Positions 27,924-36,551 of a stretch of DNA of 64,000 nucleotides are shown in pieces. How positions within the stretch are numbered: position 1 is the first letter of the stretch; each line of letters opens with the position of its first letter. The stretch comes from Bacteroidota bacterium (GTDB lineage: Bacteria; Bacteroidota; Bacteroidia; Chitinophagales; Chitinophagaceae): the NCBI GenBank assembly GCA_005882315.1, contig VBAR01000001.1:1995736-2059735 (forward strand), written 5' to 3'. The translations under genes and the position numbers were made by a program. The notes beneath the pieces were generated by a model. That model was not told where the DNA came from. It saw only the letters and a program-made list of their open reading frames with translations, and ran no database searches.

Positions 27924-30223
27924 TAGTTGCTTTTTTCCGGTAATAAAATAATAAACTCTGTTCCTTCACCTTCTTTCGTTTTCACCTTCAGCTCACCGCC
28001 ATGAGCTTTTACAATATCATAACTCAACGATAGGCCCAAACCTGTTCCTTGTCCTGTGGGTTTGGTGGTGAAGAAAGGTTGAAATATTTTGTCCAGTACT
28101 TTTTGTGAAATACCAATACCGTTATCCTTTACACATATTTCAACTTTACCATTATTCTTTTTTGTACTTACTGAAACAGTTGGTTCATATCCGTTTGGCT
28201 GCTGTTTCTTTTTTTCATCCACAACATAAAAAGCATTGTTGATTAAATTCAGAACAACCCTTCCTATATCTTGCGGAGTGATATTGATGTTGCCAATCGT
28301 TTCATCAAAATCAGTTTTAATGGTTGCGTTGAATGATTTGTCTTTTGACCTTAATCCATGATAACTTAACCGGAGATATTCATCACACAACGCATTAATA
28401 TCAGTTGGTTCTTTTACTCCGTTGCTGCTTCTGCTGTGCTGCAACATTCCTTTTACAATAACATCAGCTCTTTTGCCATGATGATTTATTTTTTTCTGAT
28501 TTTCTATAACATCATTTGCCAATGCTATTGCATCCTCAATTCTTCCTTTACTTAATTCATCTTTCATCTCTGTCAGTAGTTCCTCATTCACATCAGAAAA
28601 ATTATTAACAAAATTCAATGGGTTTTGTATTTCATGGGCAATACCTGCTGTGAGCTCACCAAGCGAAGCCATTTTTTCTGACTGGATCAATTGGGATTGG
28701 GTTTGTTTCAACTGCTCCAGTGTATTAATGACCTCAGTATTTTTTGTGGTTAAACGGGTATTTGATTTTTGCTTATTCCTGATAGCGATCCCCAGCGTAA
28801 TTGCAAAAAGTGCCAGCAGTGCTGTGATACCAAATAAATAGTATTTGATTTTCTTATTACCCTCATCCCGGGCTTTGAGCAATGCAATATTATTTTCATT
28901 GTCCTGCATTTTCTTTTCAATATCGAAACTCAGTGATCTTGCATTCCCTGCTTCCTTTGCTAACCTGTCTTTTATTTCAAATAATTCCTGTTGCGTATTG
29001 AAACCTTCTTTATACATTCCCGCAGCAGCATAGGCTTTTGCCAGTAACTGCAGTTCGTTTATAATAGAGACCTTGGCAGTAATTGCTCTTAATTCCTGTA
29101 TCTCGGGTTGTAATAATTGAATGGCTAGTTTGGGATTATTTTGTCGCAGGGCTAAATCGGCAGCATAGTAATTAGGTGTTAGCTCTCCCCATGGACTTGT
29201 AAGGCCAAGGTCTTGATCATTCTTAAGCAGCTTAGCTTTACCGATGTAATAGGAGGCAGAGTCATTTTGATCCTTACTTAAAAAATCTTTTCCCTTTTCT
29301 ATATAATACCATGCATGTTCAAGTGGCCCCAACTTGTATATGCTTAAGAGTTCAGCTACCTTATCATAATAGTATTTACTGCTATCGCTTTTCATAAGCG
29401 TTTTTACCTTAGCCATTTGTAAAAAAAGATATGGTGCATCAGGGAATAGTAATGGAAATTTCAATTTGTTGAATTGGTTTATAGCAAGCCCCAGGTATTT
29501 TTCAGCTGTTTCAGGCCTGTTATCATCCACCATATTACTCCCCAGGATCATATACCTGTTGGTTTTTCCGGATGTTCCTAATAAACCAAAAACTGAATCA
29601 GCTACAGGGTCATCATCAAGAAAACTTAGTGATTTCAAGAGGGAGTATTCAGCTTTTTCCGATAGACCGATGCGATTATAAAAACCACCCAAAACACTAT
29701 ATACTGTGGCTGCGCCATCCTGGTCGTTCTTATTAACGAAATAGTTTCCCAGATTGATGTAATATTCGATCCCTTCATATAAATGGCTGCTGTTACGGTA
29801 GGGTATTCTCGTTTCTCTTAGAATATGAAGAAACACATTTTTGCAATGAGCCGAATAACCAGCTTTATTTTTCTCAATGTAACCTCTGCCAAATCTTATT
29901 AAAACTTCATTGGGCATACTATCTAAAATAAATTGTCTTTGATAAAAGATTGAAAGGAGGTTACAATATTTACTTTCATCTAAAACAGCCTGCAGGCGAT
30001 CCAACTCACCGATGATGGGTTTGTTTTCCAGTAATACTTCCTTTTTATTTTTACGCATTAATGCGATCGCATTGTCAAAGTAAATGCTGTATCTGCTGTC
30101 CCCATTTTTTATGATTTTAAGTTGGTTAAGAATAGAATCCGCATAATTGCTTTGCTGGGCAAAACCTTTAACAGACATTAAAAGCAGGAAACATAAGCCT
30201 GTTAATATTCTTAAACTATGCAT
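27923..30223 (-). CDS. TPR-containing membrane sensor histidine kinase
   Basis: The protein has 766 residues. A signal peptide (MHSLRILTGLCFLLLMSVKGFAQ, in part) and a divergent TPR-like periplasmic region reach to about 440. A membrane helix follows at about 458-479 (FGITALLALFAITLGIAI), and DHp His530. The G1 box reads DNGIGIS where siblings have DNGNGIP. That is still the D-x-G-x-G consensus, so activity is expected. Its stop overlaps the next gene's start (TAATG). It lies 35 nt after the upstream kinase. Confidence 0.92.
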   Translation of the reverse strand: MHSLRILTGLCFLLLMSVKGFAQQSNYADSILNQLKIIKNGDSRYSIYFDNAIALMRKNKKEVLLENKPIIGELDRLQAVLDESKYCNLLSIFYQRQFILDSMPNEVLIRFGRGYIEKNKAGYSAHCKNVFLHILRETRIPYRNSSHLYEGIEYYINLGNYFVNKNDQDGAATVYSVLGGFYNRIGLSEKAEYSLLKSLSFLDDDPVADSVFGLLGTSGKTNRYMILGSNMVDDNRPETAEKYLGLAINQFNKLKFPLLFPDAPYLFLQMAKVKTLMKSDSSKYYYDKVAELLSIYKLGPLEHAWYYIEKGKDFLSKDQNDSASYYIGKAKLLKNDQDLGLTSPWGELTPNYYAADLALRQNNPKLAIQLLQPEIQELRAITAKVSIINELQLLAKAYAAAGMYKEGFNTQQELFEIKDRLAKEAGNARSLSFDIEKKMQDNENNIALLKARDEGNKKIKYYLFGITALLALFAITLGIAIRNKQKSNTRLTTKNTEVINTLEQLKQTQSQLIQSEKMASLGELTAGIAHEIQNPLNFVNNFSDVNEELLTEMKDELSKGRIEDAIALANDVIENQKKINHHGKRADVIVKGMLQHSRSSNGVKEPTDINALCDEYLRLSYHGLRSKDKSFNATIKTDFDETIGNINITPQDIGRVVLNLINNAFYVVDEKKKQQPNGYEPTVSVSTKKNNGKVEICVKDNGIGISQKVLDKIFQPFFTTKPTGQGTGLGLSLSYDIVKAHGGELKVKTKEGEGTEFIILLPEKSN

Positions 30224-30258
30224 ATGATTAATTTAAGCTTCAATAATTTGCTCAATAT

Positions 30259-32274
30259 TTAAACTGGTAATTGAATAATAAAATCAGATCCTTCTCCAGA
30301 TTTCGTTTCCACCTTCAACTCACCACCATGAGCTTTTACAATATCATAACTCAACGATAAACCTAAACCAGTTCCTTGTCCTGTTGGTTTGGTGGTAAAG
30401 AATGGTTGAAAAATTTTATCCAATACTTTTTGTGGAATGCCGTCGCCATTATCTTTTACACTTATTTCAACTTTCCCCCGTCCGACCGGGTCATCCGGGC
30501 GGGCATTTATTTTTTTTGTACTTACTGAAACAGTTGGTTCATATCCATTTTGATTCTGTTTCTTTTTTTCATCCACAGCATAAAATGCATTGTTGATTAA
30601 ATTAAGAACTACCCTGCCAATATCCTGCGGAATGATATTGACGTTGCCAATGCTTTCATCAAAATCAGTTTTCATCGTTGCATTGAATGACCTGTCTTTT
30701 GCTTTTAAACCATGATATGCCAACCTTAAATATTCATCAGCTAATGCATTGATGTCAGTTGATTCTTTTTGACCATTGCTGCTACGGCTATGTTGTAGCA
30801 TTCCTTTTACAATGGCATCGGCTCTCTTGCCGTGGTGGTTTATTTTCTCCTGATTGTCCTCAACATCTTTAGCCAACGCATTTACTTCATCATAATTTCC
30901 TTTTTTAATTTCTTCTCTCATCTCTGCAATCAATTCTTTATTTACCTCCGAAAAATTATTAACGAAGTTTAACGGGTTTTGAATTTCATGCGCAATGCCT
31001 GCAGTGAGTTCACCAAGGCTTGCCATTTTTTCTGAGTGGATAAGTTGCGATTGAGTGGATTTAAGTTCGGAAAGCATTTTTTCAGCTAAAATTTTTTGCG
31101 AATTGATCTCTTCTTTTTGATGACGCAACAAGGCATTCGCATTTTGTTTCTGCCTGTTATTGCGGTAGAGAAAAAATGCGATCAAAAGGAACACAGCTAA
31201 ACCAGCCAGCAATCCATATTGCTTTGCACGATTTTGATATGCAGCCTGTGTTGCATCCAATTCGTACTGTCGTTCCTCTTCATCAAATGCTGCCAGGTTT
31301 TGAATGCTGTTCAGGTTGCCAAAACTGTTCGTTTTTTGTATAGCCGCCAGGGCCATTTTCTCGTATTGAAGTGCAAGTGCCAGGTTGCTTTTTTCATATA
31401 CTGCAGACAAAAAAAGGCTTACTTCAGCAATTGGAATGCCGCCGCTGCTTTTTTGTGCATCGGCAAGTGCCCTTTGTGCATAATAGATACAGGAATCACG
31501 CTGCCCTGCCCGTTGATATATCTCAGCGATTTCAAGGTTTGCTTTATAATTAAAAAAATATTGGTCTCTTGCATAACCAGCCAACAGGCCTTGTTGATAA
31601 TAATTGAGCGCAAGCTGTACATTTCCTTTGTCTGATTGGATCCGGGCAAGTGTTATTGAATTGGAGCTACTCATAAATTCCGCACCATAACGTTTCATAT
31701 TTTTATCTGCCATCAGGCTGTAATACAAGGCAGAATCCGGTTGATTCATTGAATAATATGCCCTTGCCAGATGTACTTCTGAAGACACCGCCATGGAATA
31801 ATTATGCAATGAGTCGAAGATCTGCTTAGCCTGTTTATGATAAAACAATGATCTCGGGAAATCATTAGTATTCCTGTATATCACGCCGAGCCTGTTAAAT
31901 ACTTCCCCCCGGCCGATCGTAAAATTGTATTTCTCCGCAATTCGCAAGGCTTTCAATTCCAGTTCGAGGGCTCTTGCATGATTGCTTGCCAGGGAAAGTG
32001 CATACCCCATCATCAAAAGTGATCTGAATTCCCCTTCATGAAATTGTATTTTCCGTGACAGCATCAATGCCTTCTGGGCATATAATAAGGCGGAGTCAAC
32101 ATTAGAGAACTTATATTGGTCAACCAGTTCTACCATTGACAGGACATTACTTGTATCGATCTTGCTTATGGAAAGTTCCTGCTTCAAGCTGTCGATGATG
32201 GCTTTCTGATTGTCCTGTGCAAAGACCGGCTGTGCGAAAGACCATAAAAGTAACAGACCTATCAGTTTTTTCAT
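30259..32274 (-). CDS. TPR-containing membrane sensor histidine kinase
   Basis: The protein has 671 residues. A signal peptide (MKKLIGLLLLWSFAQPVFAQ) precedes TPR-like repeats to about 330 (for example GNVQLALNYYQQGLLAGYA). A membrane helix spans about 351-371 (GLLAGLAVFLLIAFFLY), and the DHp His is His429. The G1 box is DNGDGIP. A GC-rich repeat adds ARPDDPVGRG immediately before the strand KVEISVKDNG, about 15 residues downstream of the site used in the giant kinase. Its ATG overlaps the stop of the sensorless kinase as TAATG. Confidence 0.93.
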   Translation of the reverse strand: MKKLIGLLLLWSFAQPVFAQDNQKAIIDSLKQELSISKIDTSNVLSMVELVDQYKFSNVDSALLYAQKALMLSRKIQFHEGEFRSLLMMGYALSLASNHARALELELKALRIAEKYNFTIGRGEVFNRLGVIYRNTNDFPRSLFYHKQAKQIFDSLHNYSMAVSSEVHLARAYYSMNQPDSALYYSLMADKNMKRYGAEFMSSSNSITLARIQSDKGNVQLALNYYQQGLLAGYARDQYFFNYKANLEIAEIYQRAGQRDSCIYYAQRALADAQKSSGGIPIAEVSLFLSAVYEKSNLALALQYEKMALAAIQKTNSFGNLNSIQNLAAFDEEERQYELDATQAAYQNRAKQYGLLAGLAVFLLIAFFLYRNNRQKQNANALLRHQKEEINSQKILAEKMLSELKSTQSQLIHSEKMASLGELTAGIAHEIQNPLNFVNNFSEVNKELIAEMREEIKKGNYDEVNALAKDVEDNQEKINHHGKRADAIVKGMLQHSRSSNGQKESTDINALADEYLRLAYHGLKAKDRSFNATMKTDFDESIGNVNIIPQDIGRVVLNLINNAFYAVDEKKKQNQNGYEPTVSVSTKKINARPDDPVGRGKVEISVKDNGDGIPQKVLDKIFQPFFTTKPTGQGTGLGLSLSYDIVKAHGGELKVETKSGEGSDFIIQLPV
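30475..30504. repeat. GC-rich 30-bp repeat, second in-frame copy
   Basis: This is the same element as 9389-9418 (26 of 30 bases), inserted in the same orientation but at a different codon of the kinase domain. That points to independent insertion rather than inheritance. Confidence 0.85.
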
Positions 32275-33335
32275 TATCCAATGGGTTTAAAGGGTAATTG
32301 TATAATAAATCCGCTTCCCTCGCCTTCTTTCGTTTCCACTTTCAACTCTCCATCATGTGCTTTTACAATATCATAACTCAATGATAAGCCCAATCCTGTT
32401 CCTTGTCCTGTTGGTTTGGTTGTAAAGAATGGTTGAAATATTTTATCTAAAACTTTTTGAGGGATACCAGTACCGTTATCTTTTACGGATACTTCAATCC
32501 GATAGCTATCGGATTTATCTTTTAATTTTTTAGTGCTTACTGAAACAACAGGTTCATATCCATCTGGCTGTAGTTTCTTCCTTTCATTTACAGCATAAAA
32601 AGCATTTGTAATAAGATTGAGCACAACACGGCCAATATCTTGTGGAATAACTTTTATCAAACCAATCGTTTCATCATAATCAGTTTTGGTAGCAGCATTA
32701 AATGTTTTATCCTTTGCCCGAAGACCGTGATAGGCTAATCTTAAATATTCATCTGCGAGTGCATTAATATCTGTAAGTTCTTTTTGTCCGCTGCTGGTGC
32801 GGCTGTGTTGAAGCATCCCTTTTACAATATCACCGGCACGTTTGCCATGATGATTTATTTTTTCCAGGTTTTGTTTTAGATCCTGTGCTATTTGTTTTGC
32901 ATCTTCTAAATTTCCTTTATCTATTTCTTCATTCATCTCATCCACCAGCTCAGTACTTACATCAGAAAAATTGTTGACGAAATTCAACGGATTTTGTATT
33001 TCATGAGCAATGCCTGCTGTAAGTTCTCCCAGCGAAGCCATTTTTTCTGATTGGATCAATTGAGCCTGTGCTGCTTTTAATTCCTCCAGTGATTTTTGTA
33101 AGGCAGTATTTGTTTCTTCGATGGCTTTTCTTTTCTGTTCCAGTTCTTCAATGGTTTCTTCTAATAAGATGGCAGTAGTTCTTTTTACTTTTTCTGTTCT
33201 GTCGAGTTTGAATGCAGTTATCTCTAATTCTTTATCAGCATCCTTTAATGATTTTGTAATAGCATTTTTTTGTTCAGCAGTCAGGTTCTCGCCCTGCTGA
33301 ATAACATTTAATATGCTTTGTAAATGCTGGTTCAT
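32274..33335 (-). CDS. Sensorless soluble histidine kinase, partner of FIST protein
   Basis: The protein has 353 residues, with no signal peptide, membrane helix or sensory domain. Residues 1-90 are a charged coiled coil (ending in EETNTALQKSLEELKAAQAQL), followed by the family's DHp core (His111) and HATPase domain (NLITNAFYAV, DNGTGIP, GTGLGLSLSYDI). The HGG after G2 reads HDG. A 20-bp palindrome encodes KSDSYR in the strand before the G1 box. It starts 1 nt after the FIST gene stops, so the FIST protein is the obvious candidate input. Its own stop overlaps the next kinase's ATG. Confidence 0.93.
   Translation of the reverse strand: MNQHLQSILNVIQQGENLTAEQKNAITKSLKDADKELEITAFKLDRTEKVKRTTAILLEETIEELEQKRKAIEETNTALQKSLEELKAAQAQLIQSEKMASLGELTAGIAHEIQNPLNFVNNFSDVSTELVDEMNEEIDKGNLEDAKQIAQDLKQNLEKINHHGKRAGDIVKGMLQHSRTSSGQKELTDINALADEYLRLAYHGLRAKDKTFNAATKTDYDETIGLIKVIPQDIGRVVLNLITNAFYAVNERKKLQPDGYEPVVSVSTKKLKDKSDSYRIEVSVKDNGTGIPQKVLDKIFQPFFTTKPTGQGTGLGLSLSYDIVKAHDGELKVETKEGEGSGFIIQLPFKPIG
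32496..32515. repeat. Perfect 20-bp palindrome with core CCGATAGCTATCGG
   Basis: AATCCGATAGCTATCGGATT is self-complementary and in frame, inserting SDSYRI-like residues into the kinase domain. It shares its core with 21450-21467. Confidence 0.9.
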
Positions 33336-33336
33336 T

Positions 33337-34479
33337 TTATTTTTCTTTTAATGCTACACAACAAGTGGTCAAATTATGCATCTCTAAATTTCCGCCAGTA
33401 GCTCTTGCCAGTTCTGCATTGGAGAACATACCAAGCATTGGCACATTCCATACTTTTTTAATGCCTTCAATTTCCTGTGACATCAATGGCCCTAATGAAA
33501 GAATTCTTCCGGCGCAACTGAAAACCACCAACGCATCCGCTTCTGGCATTTGTGTTGCCTTCAGATTTTCCACGCCTTTAATTACTTTATCCATCACATC
33601 AAAATCAGGAGGAAGGGAGAATCGAACTTTTGATCCCTGTGGCACCGATCCACTACAATAAAAAGAACGGTCGCTCCAGTCTATAACCAATCCGGGACGC
33701 ATTACAGGATCTCCCTTTTCCCGTTGCAATTGCAAAGGAAAATTGGCGGCTATTTCCAATAGTAGTCCTTCATTATCCGGTGATACGTTTTCAAGACCGC
33801 CATATTTTGTAGTAATATCAAGTACGGCCGTGTCATCGACAGTATAAACATGGTTGCCTGTACTTTTGGTTACCGTTCTTACAGTGCCTACCGCTCTCCA
33901 ACCACATGTAGCCACTCCCTTGATCATTATCTTATCTTCATCCAGGGCAATACATACCAACCCCCGTGAACTTTGTTGCCCATTGGTAAATACAAACTGA
34001 TCAGAAAAAGTAAAATCATCCCCTGCCATACATCCGTACACATTTACATCTTTGCCAACTACATCTTCAAAACCGAACAATAATCCTTCTGCGTCCGTTT
34101 CCATGTTACTACCGGCAATAAAAAAAGCTGGTGTTGAAAATTTCTCTTTTGCTTTACGTGCAACAGCATTTGTTATTTCCCTGTAATTTTTTTCGGGATA
34201 CTCTTCAAAATAAATTTGAAAATAATTTTTATTAATGTTGAGTAAAAGAATTGTTACAGAACCTTTTTCTGTTTCTTCATCAATAAACTCTCCATTTGTG
34301 GTACAGCCGAAAACAGCAATACCCGCATCATCTAACAATTTGCAAATAGCCTTGTGATCCTGTTTGATGGATATAAATACAATGGCCAATGTGGGGATAT
34401 AACCATCGGCCATGCTTTGCTGCAATGCATTCTTAATTTCTTCTGTTGAATTTCCTTTTATTGATTTTGCTTTCATCAC
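33337..34479 (-). CDS. FIST domain sensory protein (FIST-N plus FIST-C)
   Basis: The protein has 380 residues, cytosolic. The N-terminal half matches FIST-N (PTLAIVFIS, then VFGCTTNGEF, then GSNMETDAEGLLFGF, VYGCMAGDDF) and the C-terminal half FIST-C (SRGLVCIALDEDKI, then DALVVFSCAGRILSLG, then MLGMFSNAELA). FIST proteins bind small ligands and signal to adjacent kinases or cyclases. Some (NosP) bind haem and respond to nitric oxide. It ends 1 nt before the sensorless kinase gene, which fits a two-protein receptor. The ligand cannot be read from the sequence. It is a close paralogue of the FIST gene at 34836. A second in-frame ATG one codon in is equally possible. Confidence 0.92.
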   Translation of the reverse strand: MMKAKSIKGNSTEEIKNALQQSMADGYIPTLAIVFISIKQDHKAICKLLDDAGIAVFGCTTNGEFIDEETEKGSVTILLLNINKNYFQIYFEEYPEKNYREITNAVARKAKEKFSTPAFFIAGSNMETDAEGLLFGFEDVVGKDVNVYGCMAGDDFTFSDQFVFTNGQQSSRGLVCIALDEDKIMIKGVATCGWRAVGTVRTVTKSTGNHVYTVDDTAVLDITTKYGGLENVSPDNEGLLLEIAANFPLQLQREKGDPVMRPGLVIDWSDRSFYCSGSVPQGSKVRFSLPPDFDVMDKVIKGVENLKATQMPEADALVVFSCAGRILSLGPLMSQEIEGIKKVWNVPMLGMFSNAELARATGGNLEMHNLTTCCVALKEK

Positions 34480-34497
34480 ATATTTTATTTTCGAAAA

Positions 34498-34803
34498 TTA
34501 ATTTTCAACTGCCCCAATTATCATCGTTACTCCGCCTGTTGCAAAATTTGCAAGATCTGCAGCAGTAGCTTGTCCTTCGGGTGAACCCATTGATTGCTGC
34601 ATTTCAGCTGGGCCTGTAAAATACAATTCTGCCATACGGTAAAACGCAGGCTTTCCTCCATCGGGAGCTGGTAGAAATTTTGTTAGTTCCATTTTATCAA
34701 CTCCTTTCATACTTAACGCAAGGGGAGTATGTGTCTCTGCATAATATTTTTCAAACACATCAACGTCGGTAGGATGTCCGTACAATACTGTTGCTTTAAT
34801 CAT
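34498..34803 (-). CDS. EthD family small protein
   Basis: I chose the ATG at 34803 (101 residues, MIKATVLYGHPTD) because it gives the usual EthD length. The longer frame from 34863 overlaps the preceding FIST gene with an unlikely leader. Features are FEKYYAETHTPLA near the start and a FYRMAELYF strand, consistent with a dimeric alpha-beta barrel. EthD relatives are found with oxidative degradation pathways. Here the protein sits between two FIST genes, so it may make or bind the sensed ligand. That role is inference. Confidence 0.85.
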   Translation of the reverse strand: MIKATVLYGHPTDVDVFEKYYAETHTPLALSMKGVDKMELTKFLPAPDGGKPAFYRMAELYFTGPAEMQQSMGSPEGQATAADLANFATGGVTMIIGAVEN

Positions 34804-34835
34804 ATAGTTTAATTTATAAATTTTAAAAACGTTTT

Positions 34836-35978
34836 TTATTTTTCTTTTAATGCAAGCCAGCAACAGGTCATGTTATGAAATTCATTGCTGCCTCCTGTAG
34901 CTTTTCCAAATTCTCCATAACAAAAGAACCCGGCCATAGGGGCATTAAAATTTTTCTTTATGCCCTCAATTTCTTCTCCTATCAGCGGACCAAATGCGCC
35001 AAGCCTGCCCATGCAAGAGAACATGACCAATGCATCTGCTTCAGGTATTTCTGTTTTCATTATTCGTTCCGCATCCTTACTTACAGTTTCTACTACTTCA
35101 AAATCCGGCGGTAGTGTAAACCTGATCTTATCTCCCTTCTCTACTTGTCCATTCATCAAAATTGATTTGTTATCCCAACTGAAAACTGCACTCGAACGTA
35201 ACACAGGCTCACCTTCGCTTCTTAACAAACTAAATACAGTGGAAGCAGGATTAAAGGTTTCTGCTTCTTCTTTAGTTAATTGAAGTCCCAAATATTTCAG
35301 CACCACTTCCAATGCCGGTTGATCGTCTATGGTTAGAATCCACTGTCCATTACTTTTTGTAATTGTCTTCTCTGTTCCTATTGCTTTCCAACCAGAAGCA
35401 GCCAATCCCTTTACTATTATTTTATCGGCATTCAATACCAGCATCATTATCCCTGTTCCTTCTGATTGGTTATTAGTGAATACAAAAGTTTGAGTAAATC
35501 TTGCATCATCACCGGCCGCCCCGCCCCATATTGATGCGTTTTTACCGACAATTTTTTCGAGTTGCCTGATAATAGTTTCAGCTTCTATTAATCCTTCGGG
35601 AATTTTCTGGCTATATGAAATTATAATACTAGGATTTTTAAATGCTTCCAGTGCTTTTGTTCCCATTGCAGAAGTAATTGCAGCAAGACTATTTTTTTCA
35701 TATTTTTCTACCAGGATCGTGAAGTCTGATTTTTTTATATCGAGTAACAGAACTGCTATTGATCCTTTGCCAATATCTCCATCTGTAAACTCACCGCATG
35801 AAGTTGCTCCGAAAATGCTGATTCCCTTGGCATCTAATAATTCAGAAACAGCATTCCTGTCCTGTGCAACAGATATAAATACAAATGCCAGTGTTGGTTG
35901 GTAACCATCTGCCATGCTTTGTTCCAAACCCGTTTTAAATTCTGCAATGGAGTTTGCTTTGATTGATTTTGCTTTCAT
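34836..35978 (-). CDS. FIST domain sensory protein, second paralogue
   Basis: The protein has 380 residues with FIST-N (PTLAFVFISVAQDR, IFGATSCGEFTDG, IWGGAAGDDARF) and FIST-C (GTGIMMLVLNADKI, DALVMFSCMGRLGAFGP, MAGFFCYGEFGKATGG). It has the same length as the FIST protein two genes downstream and clearly arose by duplication with an EthD gene left between. No signal peptide is seen. It may feed the same sensorless kinase with a different ligand. It starts 48 nt after the lipoprotein gene. Confidence 0.92.
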   Translation of the reverse strand: MKAKSIKANSIAEFKTGLEQSMADGYQPTLAFVFISVAQDRNAVSELLDAKGISIFGATSCGEFTDGDIGKGSIAVLLLDIKKSDFTILVEKYEKNSLAAITSAMGTKALEAFKNPSIIISYSQKIPEGLIEAETIIRQLEKIVGKNASIWGGAAGDDARFTQTFVFTNNQSEGTGIMMLVLNADKIIVKGLAASGWKAIGTEKTITKSNGQWILTIDDQPALEVVLKYLGLQLTKEEAETFNPASTVFSLLRSEGEPVLRSSAVFSWDNKSILMNGQVEKGDKIRFTLPPDFEVVETVSKDAERIMKTEIPEADALVMFSCMGRLGAFGPLIGEEIEGIKKNFNAPMAGFFCYGEFGKATGGSNEFHNMTCCWLALKEK

Positions 35979-36026
35979 GATATTTATTTTGACGGATTAT
36001 TTAAAACGATTTTCAAAAACAAATCA

Positions 36027-36551
36027 TTACTGTCCTGCAGGAGGCATCAATCCTAATTGCGTCATAAAGTCAAGGTTGTCGAAGAAATCTCTTTCTTCAG
36101 CGATTTTTCCGTTTGACATCCTTACTAATGTAGTACCGTCAATACTAACTGGTTTTCCGGTGGCAGGTATGCCAAAAAATACACCAGTATGTGTTCCTTT
36201 AAAGTTCCAGTATTTAACCAGTTTATCTCCCTGGCCAAAAATATCTTTGATGGTAAACTTGATATTCGAGAAACCCGTTAGAAAATTTCCGTAGTAAGCC
36301 CTTGAACTGTCAATACCGACAATATCCGCTGGGCTGGCATGCATCACCACATCTTTTGTAAAATTTGAATCATTGAACATGTCCAGTTTTCCTTTGTTCA
36401 TGATCTCATCCCATACATGTGAATACGCTTTGATATTAGCTTCTGAAGGATCTGGTTTTTTTTCTTCAGTAGTTGCACATCCTGCAAATAATACGATCAT
36501 TACGGCAAAAGAAGAAAGAACGGTGGTGGTGAGTTTTAAGGCTTGTTTCAT
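36027..36551 (-). CDS. SnoaL-like (ester cyclase family) lipoprotein
   Basis: The protein has 174 residues. A signal peptide with lipobox VLFAGC places Cys25 at the mature N-terminus, so it is an anchored lipoprotein. Residues 38-165 resemble the SnoaL polyketide-cyclase family (DVVMHASPADIVGID, then FGQGDKLVKYWNFKGTHTG, then GKIAEERDFFDNL). It is the first gene of the long minus-strand train. It shares the SnoaL/NTF2 fold class with the heads of the giant kinases at the far end, though sequence similarity is not obvious. The function is unknown. Confidence 0.88.
   Translation of the reverse strand: MKQALKLTTTVLSSFAVMIVLFAGCATTEEKKPDPSEANIKAYSHVWDEIMNKGKLDMFNDSNFTKDVVMHASPADIVGIDSSRAYYGNFLTGFSNIKFTIKDIFGQGDKLVKYWNFKGTHTGVFFGIPATGKPVSIDGTTLVRMSNGKIAEERDFFDNLDFMTQLGLMPPAGQ

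Noticed and set aside
33337-35978. Response regulators hidden in the FIST pair
   Set aside because: Neither protein has the Asp/Lys pattern of a REC domain, and both follow FIST-N/FIST-C throughout.
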